From positions 4,302,501 to 4,366,500 of the forward strand of contig CM027377.1 in assembly GCA_015680905.1 (NCBI GenBank): 64,000 nt of DNA, in the 5' to 3' direction. The translations under genes and the position numbers were made by a program. Shown in pieces: positions 32,130 to 45,063 of the stretch. The notes under the pieces were generated by a model. The model was not told the DNA's origin. It was given only the letters and a program-made list of their open reading frames with translations, and did not search any database. Position 1 is the stretch's first letter; each line of letters starts with the position of its first letter. The DNA is from Coptis chinensis. Taxonomy: Eukaryota > Streptophyta > Magnoliopsida > Ranunculales > Ranunculaceae.

Positions 32130-35100
32130 AAAACTAAGTTAGAACTCCTAAGGCAGAGAGGCAATGTTACTATTGTGCCACCAAGGGCAACTTCAGATAT
32201 GAGTGCAGAACACTGAAGAGGGATGAGAAGAATAACTGTGTACATTAAGACATAGTCTGAAACGTAAACACAGCGGAGATACTACCGCACTAGTTGACGA
32301 CCTAGTGGGAATTGTGTCAGATTGTGGTGTGTGCTGTCTTAATACCTCATGTTAGGATACAGAGTGGGTGATAGATACATGAGCATCCTATCACGTCACA
32401 CCGCACAGGGAATTCTTCACTACCTACAGCTGTGGTGAATATGGTGAAGTGAAGGTGGGTAACGGTGGTGTCTCGAAGATTATAGACATTGGTGATGTTC
32501 ATGTAGAAACCAATGTCGGCTACACCTTGACACTCAAGGATGTAAGACATGTCCCTGATATACGGCTAAGCCTAATTTCGGCTGGGAAGTTAGATGACTA
32601 TGGCTTTGTAAACTCGTTTGGTAATAGGGTATGGAAACTGAGCAGAGGTTCCATTGTAGCAGCCAGAGGGAAGAAAACTTGCTCTCTTTACAAAACACAG
32701 GCTAGTTTGTGTAAAGCAGAAGTGAATGCGGTAGAAGAAGAAGCTTCCTCCGAACTGTGGCACAAGAGACTGTGTCATATGGGCATAAAAGGGATGGAAG
32801 TTCTTGCTAAGCAAAAGGTTTTGCCAGACATCAAAGGTACACATTTAAATATATGTACTCACTGTTTGGTAGGAAAGCAACACAAGGTGTCTTTCCAAAG
32901 ATTCCCGTCTTACAGAAAGGACAATGTCCTTGAACTAGTGCACACAGACTTATGTGGTCCTATAAAAGTGAAGTCCCACGGGGGAGTTTCATACTTCATG
33001 ACCTTCATTGATGATGTGTCAAGAAAGGTATGAACATATAGTCTGAAGACCAAGGATGAAGTACTTGGCCTGTTTGAGAAATTCCACAGCATGGTGGAAA
33101 GAGAGACTGGAAAGTTGTTGAAGTGTATTCGCTCAGATAATGAGGGTGAGTACATTGGGCCGTTTGAAGAGTACTGCCAGAGTCATGGGATTCGTCATGA
33201 GCAGATCGTTCCTAAGACACCACAACATAATAGAATAGCAGAGAGAATAAATCGTACAATTGTAGAGAGGATGAGATGCATGCTATCTCACTCTAAGCTA
33301 CCTAGAACCTACTAGGTATAAGCAATGCATACAACTGTGCATGTGATCAACCTATCGCCATCAAAGCCTCTGAATAGTGATTATCCAGATAAAGTATGGT
33401 CAGGCAGAGATGTTTATTATGGATACTTGAGGGTATTTGGGTGTAGGGCATTTGTGCATATTTCGAAAGATGAGAGATCTAAGCTTGATGACAAAACCAA
33501 GCAGTGCATTTTTCTGGGTTATGGAAATGAAAAGTTTGGTTACAAACTCGATGATCCGATTAACAAGAAGGTAATCCGAAGTCGAGATGTTGTGTTCCCC
33601 GGAAGACCAAACCATAGCAGGACTTTGAGGAGGGTGAGAAGCTCTGAGGCTTTCACCAATGATCTTGTTGATTCGAGAACCGAAGTTCCCACCGTGGAGC
33701 GTCGCGAAGGGCATTGAGAATGCAGAGAACCATGAGTTTGAAGCTCATGATGAGAATCCTATTGCTCGTGATAGGATAGAACCTATTGGTATAGAAGATG
33801 TAGATGAAGTGCATGAACCACCACCAGAGCAAGCAGAAGTGCATCTTCCTGAGGCACCAGCAGATGGGGCAAGGAGGTCAAACAGAGAGAGATTAGCTTC
33901 AACCAGGTATCCACCACATACGTACGTTCTACTATCGGATGGTGGAGAACGTAACCTATGTACTATCAAGAGGCACTTGAAGGTACAGACAAAGAGAAGT
34001 GGTTGAAGGTCTTGCATGATGAGATGGATTCTTTGCATAAGAATCACACTTATGAGTTAGTTGAGAAACCGCAAGGATGAAAAATTCTCAAGAATAAGTA
34101 GATATACAAAGTCAAGCATGAGGAGAACAATCCTCACCCAAGGCACAAAGCTCGCCTTGTTGTGAAGGGATTCGGTCAAAGGAAAGGGATTGACTTTGAT
34201 GAGATTTTCTCTCTTGTAGTGAAGATGACTTCTATCCGGGTGGTATTAGGTATGACCGCAAGTATGAACCTAAAGGTTGAGCAGCTAGATGTTAAGACAA
34301 CCTTATTTCTTCATAAAGACCTTGAAGAAGATGTCTACATAGACCAGCCAGAGGGGTTTTAGGTCAAAGGCAAGGAACACCTAGTATGCAAACTGATAAA
34401 GAGCTTGTATAGGTTGAAGTAGACATCGAGGCAGTGGTACATAAAGTTTGATTCCTTTATGGCGAAGCAAGGATACAAAAAGTCTGCTTCCAATCATTGT
34501 TTGTTTGTTCAGAGATTTCCATATGGGGATTTCATTGTGCTCTTGTTGTACGTGGATGATATGTTGATAGTTGGCCCAAACATCAACAAGATATCCAAGC
34601 TGAAGAAAGACTTGAGTAAGTCTTTTTGAGATGAAGGATTTAGGTCAAGCAAAGCGAGATACTTGGGATCACGGATCACTTTCGTGACATAAAGAGTGGG
34701 AAGTTATGGCTTTCAAGAAAGCTACATTGAGAAGGTGTTGAAGAGATTAAACATGGATCAAACGCGAAGCCCGGTCGGTTATCCGCTTGGTGGCGATTCG
34801 CATGACCAAATAGATGTGTCCAAAGGGTGAGCATGAGCAGAGTCAGATGGAAAAGATTCCTTATGCATCCGCAGTGGGCAGCTTGATATATGCAATGATG
34901 TGTACAAGACCGGATATTACTTTCGTCGTTGGTGTTGTAAGCCAATTTCTATCAAATTCGGAGAAAGAGCATTGGGAAGGTGTTAAGTGGATATTGAGAT
35001 ATCTCAAGGGCACTTCCAAATCGTGTTTGTGTTTTGGTGGAAGTAAGCCCTTACTTGAAGGTTACACAGATGCAGACCAGGTGATGTTGACTCGATGAAG

Positions 35101-35460
35101 TCTACCTCCGGTTATCTGGTTACTTTTGCAGGGGGAGCAGTTTCTTGGCAATCTAAGTTACAAAAGTGTGTTGCCCTCTCCACTACAGAAGCCGAATATA
35201 TTGCAGCCACTGAGTATTGCAAAGAGATGCTATGGATGAAGAGGTTCTTCGACGAACTAGGGCTAAAGCAAAAACAGTTTGTAGTTCTATGTGACAGTCA
35301 GAGTGCCATCCATTTGAGCAAGAATCCGAGTTTCCATTCTAGATCCAAGCACATACATGTGCGCTATCATTGTATTAGAGAAGTACTCAAAGACAAGCAT
35401 TAGTGTATCAAGAATATCCATACCGACAAGAATGGGTCGGATATGATGACCAAAGTCTTA
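32130..35460 (+). pseudogene. Copia A pol remnants (protease, integrase, RT, RNase H)
   Basis: Broken into several frames by stops and frameshifts. Recognisable in order: a protease-region remnant (about 32,350-32,440), GAG-pre-integrase HxxxH...C motifs (WHKRLCHMG ... CTHCLVG, about 32,755-32,875), integrase core (32,930-33,310), RT with YVDD (about 34,549), and RNase H with ALSTTEAEY (35,176-35,202). Tnt1/Tork-like by overall sequence. Not capable of coding an active polyprotein. Confidence 0.85.
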
Positions 35461-35573
35461 CCGAAAGGTAAGTTAGAAATTTGCTGTGCTATCTTCGGAA
35501 TGGTAGCAGACTCTTCTTGTTGATTTGGAAATGGCATAAAGGTATCCCCCATCACTGTTTGGGAGGGGGAGAT

Positions 35574-36285
35574 TGTTGGAGTTATCCCTCACACGAGGAG
35601 AGGAGAGAAATCAGTTCAGCTTGTGTGGAAAAGTAAAGAAGCCCATCCCTCCGCGAGCCGATTCGAGCCCCCAGCGCTAAAGTATCTGGACATCGTCCAA
35701 GGCAAGAACGCGCCCCGCGCCTTCCACAGACAAATCTGAAGCGCGCCTGGACATCGTCTAAGGCAAGAGCGCGCCCCGCGCCCATTTCAACACAAGTCCA
35801 AGTGCGCCCGCGCCCATGCCTATTTTGGCAGGATTCTATTTTTGCAGAACCGCGAGTTTGGCACGATATGTTTGGGTTTTTTGGCAAAACCAAACACACG
35901 AGAGACAATACAAAAGTCAGAGAAAACCAAATCTTGAAAGCTATCAAGATTGAGATAACCTTTACAGAGATACAACCCTGTAAAGAGAGAGGAGTAATCT
36001 AGTAAGGTGAGAGACTGCAAGGAGTGATTGTAATCTTCCTTCCCACTTTATATAAGGACTAGCTCTTGTGGAAGTAGGCACTAATGGCCGAACCACGGTA
36101 TATCTTTGTGTTGTGGTTTGCTTTTACTGCTTTACATTATTATCTGTTGTTAATAGTTGTTTAGCGAATTGGGCATATTAGTTTGGTTGTAGGGAATAAT
36201 TAGATTGTTGTCTAGAGTTGAATTGAGTTCAAATACAAGTTATCTGTGTAGTGGGGATCGATTGGTATTGGTATTAACCCCAACA
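35574..36285 (+). repeat. 3' LTR of Copia A
   Basis: 712 bp, TGTTGGAG...CCCCAACA, after a clear polypurine tract. Followed directly by CATTG of the F-box B1 remnant. Confidence 0.8.
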
Positions 36286-36508
36286 CATTGTACAAGAAAA
36301 CTTACACTATCAGTATTCACGACACCCATCTAGAAGGGAAGAGGTTTAACAGTATACAAGTACATGCTTGCAAAAATGGTTGGTTTCTACTGTCTCATTT
36401 CGATGATTCTACTTACAAACAATTGTTCTTATTTAGTCCCTTTTGCAATGGTAGAATCATTGATTTACCTCGATTAGATTCTAACTTCCAAATCGCAACA
36501 TTATCTAC
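36286..36508 (+). pseudogene. F-box B1 remnant, central part
   Basis: Corresponds to residues about 87-160 of F-box B2 (YKKTYTIS ... RIIDLPRLDSNFQIAT), with the F-box domain and start missing because Copia A lies to its left. It ends at the TCTAC target site of Copia B; the gene resumes at 45,064. Confidence 0.9.
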
Positions 36509-39500
36509 TGTTGTAAATATAACACTGCGGAAACAATGTTACTCACTACAATAGATCAATCCTACATAAGGATCGATCTTTCTTACTAGACAAGACTTCA
36601 ACACCCTCCAAAGTAATCCCAACACTTCTCAATATCAAATAACAAGTATCTAAAGTAAAACAATTAATATAAAAGAAGAACAAACCACAAGACGAGATAT
36701 ATCGTGGTTCGACAATTTGCCTACGTCCACACTGCGAGTTCCAAGCTTTACTAGATGTCCGGAGTAACATATTACAAGTCTCTCAATTCACTCACAAAGA
36801 ATGAACACTCAACTCACAAAGAATTGCTCACTTATAATCTCTCTCTTTCTTTGTTTTGGAAAAGTTAGGTTTTTACAGAAAAAACCTATATTTATACTAT
36901 TTCAAAAAACTTTCGAAAAAGGGCAAATTCGTGCTGAAATAAGGTGGAGCGCGGGTCGCGCCCTCAACCAGGCAAAGTTGAGCGCGGGTCGTGCTGAAGA
37001 GCTTGTAAGTCCCCAAAGTCATGAGTGCGGGTGTAAAGTCCTGAATTCTTATTAAGGGTAAATTAGTAAAAGACACGTGAACCTTAGGGATGATTACGTA
37101 CGTGGCCAGTCGGATAGACGTTTAGCCTAACGTAACGTAAATTAATTTAACACCGACTGAGAAACCAAGTTAGTTAAGGAAAACCACTTGAAAAATTCTA
37201 AGGTTTCATATCATTAGTTACCTAGAATATACGAAAATAAAAAAAGAAGATAAATAATAAGTGATAAAATAATTCGATACATGGTAAATTCGTGTGTGCA
37301 TAACTAAATACTCGCATAGTCAATACGAGTCTGTCGCCTATAAACCCGAAAAATTTAGAACTGGACAAGTCATTTGACGACAGCTTAGTAATTACTGGAC
37401 AACGTGCGCTAACTTAGACCATTACACGCGAGAGCATGGGAGCAAACCTTGATTGATAATAGCTAACAAAGTAAGGGTAGGATGGTCTTATTACAAAAAC
37501 CTTAGCTAATACCCATAGAAATCGCACCAAACTTATCGCACCAAATTTCTTTTCTTCTCCATTTCGCCAACTTAGAACCCTAAGAGAGAGGAAACCCAAT
37601 TCGCCCAATTTCCATTGATCCAAACCTAAGGTTTTCACACCTAATCCTTAGAAACACTAGATTCAAGTGTGAAGATTCAAAATTTCTTGGAATTGCGTCG
37701 TATCACAGTGAAAGGTGAGTTTAATGTCGTCTCAAATAGATATTTAGACTTAATTTCGAGGGATTTGGGTGTATTGATGAAAATAATTGAATTTGGTGTG
37801 TTGAATTTCGACAGTAGCTAGTTGGTGAAGATAGAGTGGAGTGAAATTGGTGGAGCAGAAAGCTAAGGAGCTATTCTTACTGACTTGGTAAGAATTATTA
37901 TATACTCACTCTAATTTAGAGAAATTTATGTTAGTTTCACACTTTGTTTAAGATCAGGTTGATTAATGATTGATTGAGAAGGAACACAACCGTAATTATT
38001 ACTAGATTTAATGTGAATTGAAGGGTGTGGAATTGGTTTGTAGTTGGAGTTGGGAAAAATCTTAATCGTTAGTGGAATTGATATGATTGGTGTTGGCATA
38101 AGGTCCTACAGTGGCTGTAAATGGACTGCAGAGACCTGTCGGAAGAATATGCTAGAAATGACCTGTAACCGATGTTAACTGTAGTTAGAGGAAAAGTTGC
38201 TTGAAACCAAATTCTCAGCGTCGAGATTTCTTCTCGGCTTACGTTAGATAAGAATTTCTCGTTAATTTGATAAATTATAATAGCATACTTATGTATATGA
38301 TGTTATAGGAGTTAAATAAGAGTGGATTCGGTTAAGTGGGGCTTGAGGAGAATGGAGCTGGCTAAGGTAAGAACTTACATACCAATATCTAGCATGCTTA
38401 TTTTCATGCATGATTTGATTGGTTTAAATTGGTAAAAGATAGTTGCTTATCAACCATGCATATATATGTGATATTCATGTTTTGCATTCGTATTTTTCCT
38501 CGATAAAAACTAGATATATAGAGATAGCTTTTGGGTGAAAAATGAGTTTTGTGAAATCTGGGTAGTGGGGATTGTTTTCTTTTGTTAAAAGAGCAAAACT
38601 GGTTTTGGGAAGGGCTCTCATCTCTTGTCTCAGTAAGGAGACAGAGAGATGGATTTTGTAATGTGGGTAAGGATTACCCGGGTGTTTGTAACTATGTGTG
38701 AGGTTCTGGATTGTTCCATGGATATAGTTCGTTGTTATTTTCTATGATTCGCCGTTTGGGAATCATAGGTTGTCATTTACTATGACTGGCCCGTTTGGGA
38801 GTCATAGGTTGTATTTAATTGATTGTTGGAAATCCAGGAACTCACACATACAGAACCAGGAGTTTTAAAGGAAAACTAAATATGTATTTATAGTATTTGG
38901 AAATAACCGGTAATACGAGTATATATTACTATGCTTATCATGAGGGGATTTAGAAAAGAAATTGTGAATTCCTATAAATAAGGAATTGTTGTCGCATTTC
39001 CGGAGACGGCAATTCATTCTAGGATTACAACTGTGGTGTACACCTTTCGAGATGGTGGGCCATCTTTAAAGGGATGCATCACAGGATGTAGCTAGTCCAG
39101 GAGTTCCCTTTCTACTTTTCTAGATAACCATGCTTGTACGTGTCACGCTGTATGGTGTTTAGCTTGTGTGAGGTTACATGTTATCTCGATGAGGTTTAGA
39201 CGCGAGGAGTGAGAGTTTAGTCTACTCCTGGACGTGTGTCAAGATCCTGAGCAGTTTGCAGTCGTCGAACGGTTGACCACCGTAAGTTAGGTGACAGCCT
39301 GTATGGGGGTCGTGGCCATAGGGCCCACCTGAGCCCTAAAAGTTTTGGGTTTTGTGTGTAAGATCACAACGACATTTCAGCTCCCTACCAGTAAAATCAG
39401 GAAAACAACGGTGCATGGTTCACACTGGGAAGTCTTGGCCGAGATATGCACAGGGCCGGGTTTGAGTACCCGGTCGTTTCACCATTCTAATAGGATGCAG

Positions 39501-40274
39501 CGACCACAATAGTTGTATGATGATTGTGAAAACTCTATTTTGAATATTAAAGAAGCATGCCGAAATGATTTCTACTAGTTAGTAATGTATTATATAGTCA
39601 CGATATTTTGATATTATTATGGAAACCCTGCATGTTTTAAATGGTTTGCTATAAGTAGACTATTTATTGGTTTTGTGCGTTTCTACTGGGCATAGTTGTT
39701 TTGCTCATATTGCATTAACATTTTCAGATGAACCAGTTGCGGAGGAGACTATCCCTACCACTAGTGATGATGGTTATGGGGATTTGGGTGGTTTTCCTTA
39801 TGCTTGACGAGGGACAGAGTCAAGTTATTTTGTTGTATAGGGCGAATCTAGCTCATTTTGTTGTATAGAGAGAGTATAGTTCATTTTTGGTTGTATAAAG
39901 AGAGTTCAGTTCATTTTGATGTAATACCCGATGTATTTGAGTAATAGTTACACTTAAACATTTTGTGGATATATATATATACATCACTGTTGTGTATAAA
40001 GTTGGTTTAATATAGATATGGTTGTTGGAAGGATGTAGTATATGATTCCAGGTTATGACAGGTTTTAAGTATACGAAACGTTGATTAAACAAAGGAAACT
40101 CCGCCGAAATTTCAATAGAATTGTGATAGTGACTACCTCGAGATTCATCTCCACATCCTCGGGATGTGTGATAGGTCTCGGCGTGACAATGAATTCGGCG
40201 CCTTGCCAGTGTAAATGGAAGCCGCTGGTCGCTACTCTTCACACCAAAATGAGAAAACATCTTTTTGCTCTACA
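36509..40274 (-). repeat. 3' LTR of Copia B (interrupted)
   Basis: Left LTR, split at 37,031/40,189. About 610 bp once the insertion is removed; nearly the same as 44,457-45,063. Confidence 0.85.
37032..40188 (+). mobile_element. Second solo-LTR-like insertion, about 3.16 kb, inside the Copia B LTR
   Basis: Starts TGTAAAGTCCTGAATTC and ends CGGCGTGACA, like the 18,610-22,101 element at the ends. The other LTR of Copia B (near 44,981) is uninterrupted here. Flanks are ATGAGTGCGG to the left and ATGAATTCGG to the right, which looks like a diverged 10-base duplication, longer than usual for LTR elements; the left border could instead be 37,026. No coding frames. Contains paired ATAGGTTGT / CCGTTTGGGA repeats at about 38,750-38,810. 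Confidence 0.65.
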
Positions 40275-40379
40275 ATTTTCCACCTCGGTGAAGTTTTAAC
40301 ACATAAAACCGAGCCGAACACATCCAGCAAGAAACTCGCAGTCAACCGCCCCGAAGGGCCATGCCCACAAAGGGCTCAT

Positions 40380-43300
40380 TCAAGCATGTAGGATTTGGAG
40401 TAAGTCCAAACAGTGTTGGAACTTAACTCCGGTGACAACCTTTGTCAACATATCAACAGGATTGTCATGGGTGTCCACTTTCTCAAGTGCTACATCACCA
40501 TCCTCAACGACATCCCATATAAAGTGATAACGGACATCAATATGCTTGGTTCGAGCATGATGAACCTGGTTCTTAGCCAAATGAATAACACTCTGACTAT
40601 CACAATACAAAGCAACATTGTTCTGCTCAATACCCATATCATCCAGAAGACCTCGAAGCCATAATGCCTCTTTCACTGCCATATACTCTGCCTCAGTAGT
40701 AGATAGAGCAATCAGAGCACCAGCATAGACCTCCAACCAACCGGTGCACCATACATTATAAACACATAACCATGTAGTCGATCGTCGCTCTATCTAGATC
40801 ACTGCATAATCTGAATCCACATACCCAATTGACATAACAAGTGCCTCCACCATAAACTAATCCCACATCCAAGGTACCCTTCAAGTACCTCAATACCCAT
40901 TTCATTTGCTTCCCAATCTTTGCTTCCCGGGATTAGCCATATACCGCTTACAACACTAATCGCTTTTGGAAATGTCCGGTGCGTAGCACACCATAGCATA
41001 CATCAAACCGCCCACGGCACTTGCATAAGGAACATTTGCCATATGCTTTTGTTCCTCCAATCAACTAGGGAGAGAACTTAGTGAAAGCCTAAAATGCCCA
41101 AACTAAAGGTGTAGAAACCGACTTTGCATTCTCCATACCAAAACGAAATTATTTTACGAAGGTATTTCTTACGAGATACAACTATCCGGTAAACTTCTTC
41201 CTATCTCTGTCAATCTCCATGCCCAGTATCTTCTTGGCTCCACCTAAGTCTTTCATCTCAAACTCAGAGCTAAGTTAAGATTTCAACTTGTCTATCTCCA
41301 CCATGCTTTTGGAAGCAATAAGCATGTCATCCATATAAAGCAGGAGATAGATGAAGTCATTACCACGAAGACTACGAAAGTAGACACAACAGTTATACTT
41401 ACTTCGGGTGTACTCATGTTGCATCATGAATGTGTCAAAACGCCTGTACCATTGCCTGGGCGATTGCTTTAACCCATACAGTGACCGATTCAATTTGCAT
41501 ACATGATCTTCTTTCTCAGCAACAACAAACCCTTCAGGTTGTCTCATATAGATCTCTTCCTCCAAGTCCCTATGCAAACAAGTAGTTTTAACATCAAGTT
41601 GCTCTAACTCCAAGTTGAAGTGAGCAACTAAACTCAATAACACACGAATGGAAGTATGTTTGACTATCGGGAAAAATACCTCATTGTAGTCAACTCCTTC
41701 CTTCTGTGAGACCCCTTTGCTACTACTCTTGCCTTGTACCCAGTACTGTCGGACTCAGGAAAGACCTCTTTCTTTCTGAACACCCATTTACTGCCGATAA
41801 TCCTTTTGCCCTTTGGCAATAAACTAGGTCCCATATGTGATTTTTATCAAGAGACTCCATCTCTTCTTGCATAGCAACCAACCAATCTCCATAATGAGCA
41901 TCTCTAACAGCTTCCTTGAAGCTATCTGGCTCATCATCTTCGATATTCAGTGCATATGCCACTATATCCACGACCATAGTGTTTTCACCAGCTTCGTTGC
42001 CCATACTTGTGCACTTCTTTAACTTGTCTCTTTGGCCTGTGGTCACCAATACAAGTTCATGGATGCTCATGCTCTTTTTTTCCGTTCTTTGTGTGGTTTC
42101 ATGATTTGGTACCTCATCATAAACCAACCAATCATCGATCTGCTGCATCAAACAACTCAAGCTCAGTGGCTTGAACTTCTAAAGACTCACCATTCTGCCC
42201 AGCTCCTTCCGACTTACTGAAAGATAACACGGAAGTATCATCAAAGGTAACATCTCTGTTGACCAGGAACTTGTGGTTTTCTAGACACCACAATCTGTAT
42301 CCCTTTACCCCATTTGCGAAGCCTAAGAATATGGCTTTCTTAGCTCTAGGATCTAGCTTGCTCTCCCTCACATGGTAGTAAGTCAGTCGATCTAAACACT
42401 CACAAAATACTATAATCACTTTGGGTTACGACCACACCTCATAAGGTGTCTTGCAATCTATAGCCTTTGAACCGGTGACCTATTATACGTAACACGCCTA
42501 TGGACACCGTGATCGCCTTAATACTCTTTGCCTAGGACCGCATTAGACAACAAACATCTTACTCTTTCAAGCTAGGTTCTATTCATCCTCTCTCTCGCCA
42601 TTCCATTATCTTTGAGGTGCCCCTGACTGTCGGTGTTTTGGCAACTCCCCATTGCATTACAAAAACTTTTGGAAAGGCCCATAGGTATACTCAGTACCAT
42701 TGTCAGACCCTAGTGTCTTTACATTCCTATCTGTGCGATTTTCGTTCAACCCTTGCCTTCCACTTCTTAAATGTCTCAAACACTTCATCTTTCATTTTAA
42801 CACATAGCAGGTATGATCATCAATGAATGAGACATAATAACGGTTACCTCCCTTTGAAGCCACCCTAGAGGGTCCCTAAACATCCGTATGCACATAGTCA
42901 AGGATGCCTGTTGTCGTGTGCTTGCTTGACTTGAACTTAACTCTGCACTGCTTCCCATAGACGCAATGCTTACAGAACCCCATACTTGGTTTCTTCAAAT
43001 TCTTCAAAAACCCTCGCTTGCACAACTAAGACAAACCCTTTTCACTCATATGCCCTAAACGCATATGTCATATCTTAGTGCACTCAGAATCATTACTACA
43101 TTCACCCACTGCTACATCGCCTATCACCGTACTACCTATCAGAGTATACAAGGTTCCATGTTTTTGACCCTTTATAACAACTAAAGAGCCATTAACAATA
43201 TTTAGGACTCCACCTTTGCCCACAAACTTGTGGCCTTTGGAATCCAAAGTACCAAGAGAAATAAGACTTTTCTTTAGCTCAGGAACATGTCTCACATCGG

Positions 43301-43610
43301 TTAAAGTCCTCACTACACCATCATATATCTTGACCCATATAGTTCCAATTCCTACCGTCTTACAAGCAACGTCATTACCCATCAAAATGGAACCACCATC
43401 AATGCTCTCATAAGAAGTAAACCACTTTCTATTCGGGCACATATGATAGGAACATCCGAAATCAAGAATCCACATTTCGGTCATATAGTCTTGTGTGGAC
43501 ACACAGAGACTGAACTCATCCCCTTCAGAGCCTGAAGCATAACTTGCCTCAATTTTTGCCTTACCTTTCTTCCCCATCTCTCTTTGTTCTCTTTTTCTTG
43601 GTGAGGACAA
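40380..43610 (-). pseudogene. Copia B pol remnants
   Basis: Read on the minus strand, from high to low coordinates: a protease-region segment with WILDFGCSYHMCP (43,068-43,520), a weak integrase region (42,420-43,000), the integrase C-terminal end (42,132-42,419), RT with YMDD at about 41,320 and LDVKTTCLHRDLEEEIYMRQ (41,275-41,643), and RNase H with LSTTEAEYM and YCDSQS (40,380-40,710). Interrupted by stops and frameshifts. Confidence 0.85.
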
Positions 43611-44346
43611 TTACTTTATGTAATGTCCCTTTTCATTGCAATTGTAAAGACGTACATGTTTTAAAGGCTTCTTTGACTTGGACCTAGAATTCTCATTGCT
43701 TGTAGAATTCTGTTCATACGAATTTCCTCTTACCACTAGCCCCTGTCCTGCATCAATGATATTCTCAACTCGTGTCTTCTTCATCAACTCATAAGAAAGA
43801 AGCGCAGTTTGAACTTCATCGAGATCTACATCTTCTCTATTCATAAAGTTAGTCATTAGATGCTCATAGCTTTCTGGCAAAGAGAATATTAAACATGCCG
43901 CTTGATCCTCATCATCCATCTCCATGCTAACATTCAAATAATCCGCTAGGCGTCGACAGAACTCACTAATATGCTCTTGGATCGTTGAACCATCCACCAT
44001 CATGTACCGATAAAGACGTTTCTTAAGGTACATCTTGTTAGTCATGCTCTTGGTCATATACATAGACTCTAGCTTGAGCCAAATACCGGCAGCGGTATCT
44101 TCTCCCATCACACTATACATAACCTCATTAGCAAGACACAACCGGATTGATGAACAAGCCTGTAGATCAAACTCTTCCCAATCATCATCACTCATACTTT
44201 CGCCGCGCCGATTTAATCCCTTTTAAAGCCTTATGCAAACCTTGTTGGATGAGGATGTCCCTTACTTGGATTCTCCAAATCCCAAAATTATTCTTCCCAT
44301 TAAACTTCTCTACTTCAAACTTAGCATTTGACATCTTGGGAGCCAT
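43611..44346 (-). pseudogene. Copia B gag
   Basis: Start MAPKMSNAKFEVEKFNG at 44,346. A frameshift near 44,200 joins to a long frame with MTKSMTNKMYLKKRLY and a partial CCHC knuckle (YNCNEKGHYIK) at the end. Copia gag of the Tnt1/Tork pattern. Confidence 0.8.
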
Positions 44347-44442
44347 TTTTTCAAGTTACACACAATAACCAAAAAAAAAAACTTTAACTCAGGAATTTAA
44401 TCGAACACCTTGTCTACCCAAATTCCTAAGTCGTAAACCCAC

Positions 44443-44455
44443 GCTCTGATACCAA
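44443..44455 (-). other. Primer-binding site of Copia B
   Basis: TTGGTATCAGAGC on the minus strand, one base inside the 5' LTR; complementary to the 3' end of initiator tRNA-Met, standard for plant Copia elements. Confidence 0.9.
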
Positions 44456-44456
44456 T

Positions 44457-45063
44457 TGTTGTGAATATAACATTGCGGAAATAACGTTACCCACTACAAT
44501 AGATCAATCCTACACAAGGATCGATCCTTCTTACTAGACAAAACTTCAACACCCTCCAAAGTAATCCCAACACTTCTCAATATCAAATAATAAGTATCTA
44601 AAGTAAAATAATTAATATAAAAGAAGAACAAACCACAAGACGAGATATATCGTGGTTCTGACGAATTTGCCTCGGTCCACACTTTGAGTTCCAAACTTTA
44701 CTAGATGTCCAGAGTAACAGATTACAAGTCTCTCAATTCACTCACAAAGAATGAACACTCAACTCACAAAGAATTGCTCACTTATAATCTCTTTCTTTTT
44801 TTGTTTTGGAAAAGTTAGGTTTCTATAGAAAAAACCTATATTTATACTATTTCATAAAACTTCCGAAAAAGGACAAATTCGTGCTGAAATAAGGTGGAGC
44901 GCCCGATTCGGCCGCTCGACCCGGAGCAAAGTTGAGTAGCAGTCGCTATTTGAAGAGCCTAAGTCACCAAAGTCATGAGCGCGGGTCGTGCCTTGCCCAA
45001 GTGTAAATGGAGCACGGGTCGCGCCGTTCACAACAGAATGAGAAAACATCTTTTTTCTCTACA
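44457..45063 (-). repeat. 5' LTR of Copia B
   Basis: 607 bp, TGTTG...TCTACA, uninterrupted. It serves as the empty-site reference for the insertion in the other LTR. Confidence 0.88.

Larger units (their letters stand above)
29466..36285 (+). mobile_element. Copia A: degenerate Tnt1/Tork-like Copia element with unlike LTRs
   Basis: 5' LTR-like segment (29,466-29,963), a tRNA-Met-type primer site TGGTACCGGAGC (29,966-29,977, deviating from TGGTATCAGAGC), gag from 30,021, a nested CACTA at 30,526-32,129, then protease, integrase, RT and RNase H remnants (32,130-35,460), polypurine tract GGGAGGGGGAGA (35,561-35,572), and 3' LTR (35,574-36,285, TGTTGG...CCAACA). The two LTRs differ in length (498 and 712 bp) and show no obvious similarity. 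Several stops interrupt the frames. It replaces about 350 bp of the F-box B1 5' region relative to unit 2. Confidence 0.85.
36509..45063 (-). mobile_element. Copia B: reverse-oriented Copia element with paired LTRs, interrupted by a solo-LTR-like insertion
   Basis: Target duplication TCTAC/TCTAA (36,504-36,508; 45,064-45,068), checked against the empty site in unit 2. LTRs of about 610 bp start TGTTGT(A/G)AATATAACA and end CTCTACA. On the minus strand: 5' LTR 45,063-44,457, primer site TTGGTATCAGAGC (44,455-44,443, a match to initiator tRNA-Met), gag, integrase, RT, RNase H, 3' LTR 40,274-36,509. The 3' LTR carries the 37,032-40,188 insertion; without it the element is about 5.4 kb, normal for Copia. 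Frames are broken by stops. Confidence 0.9.
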
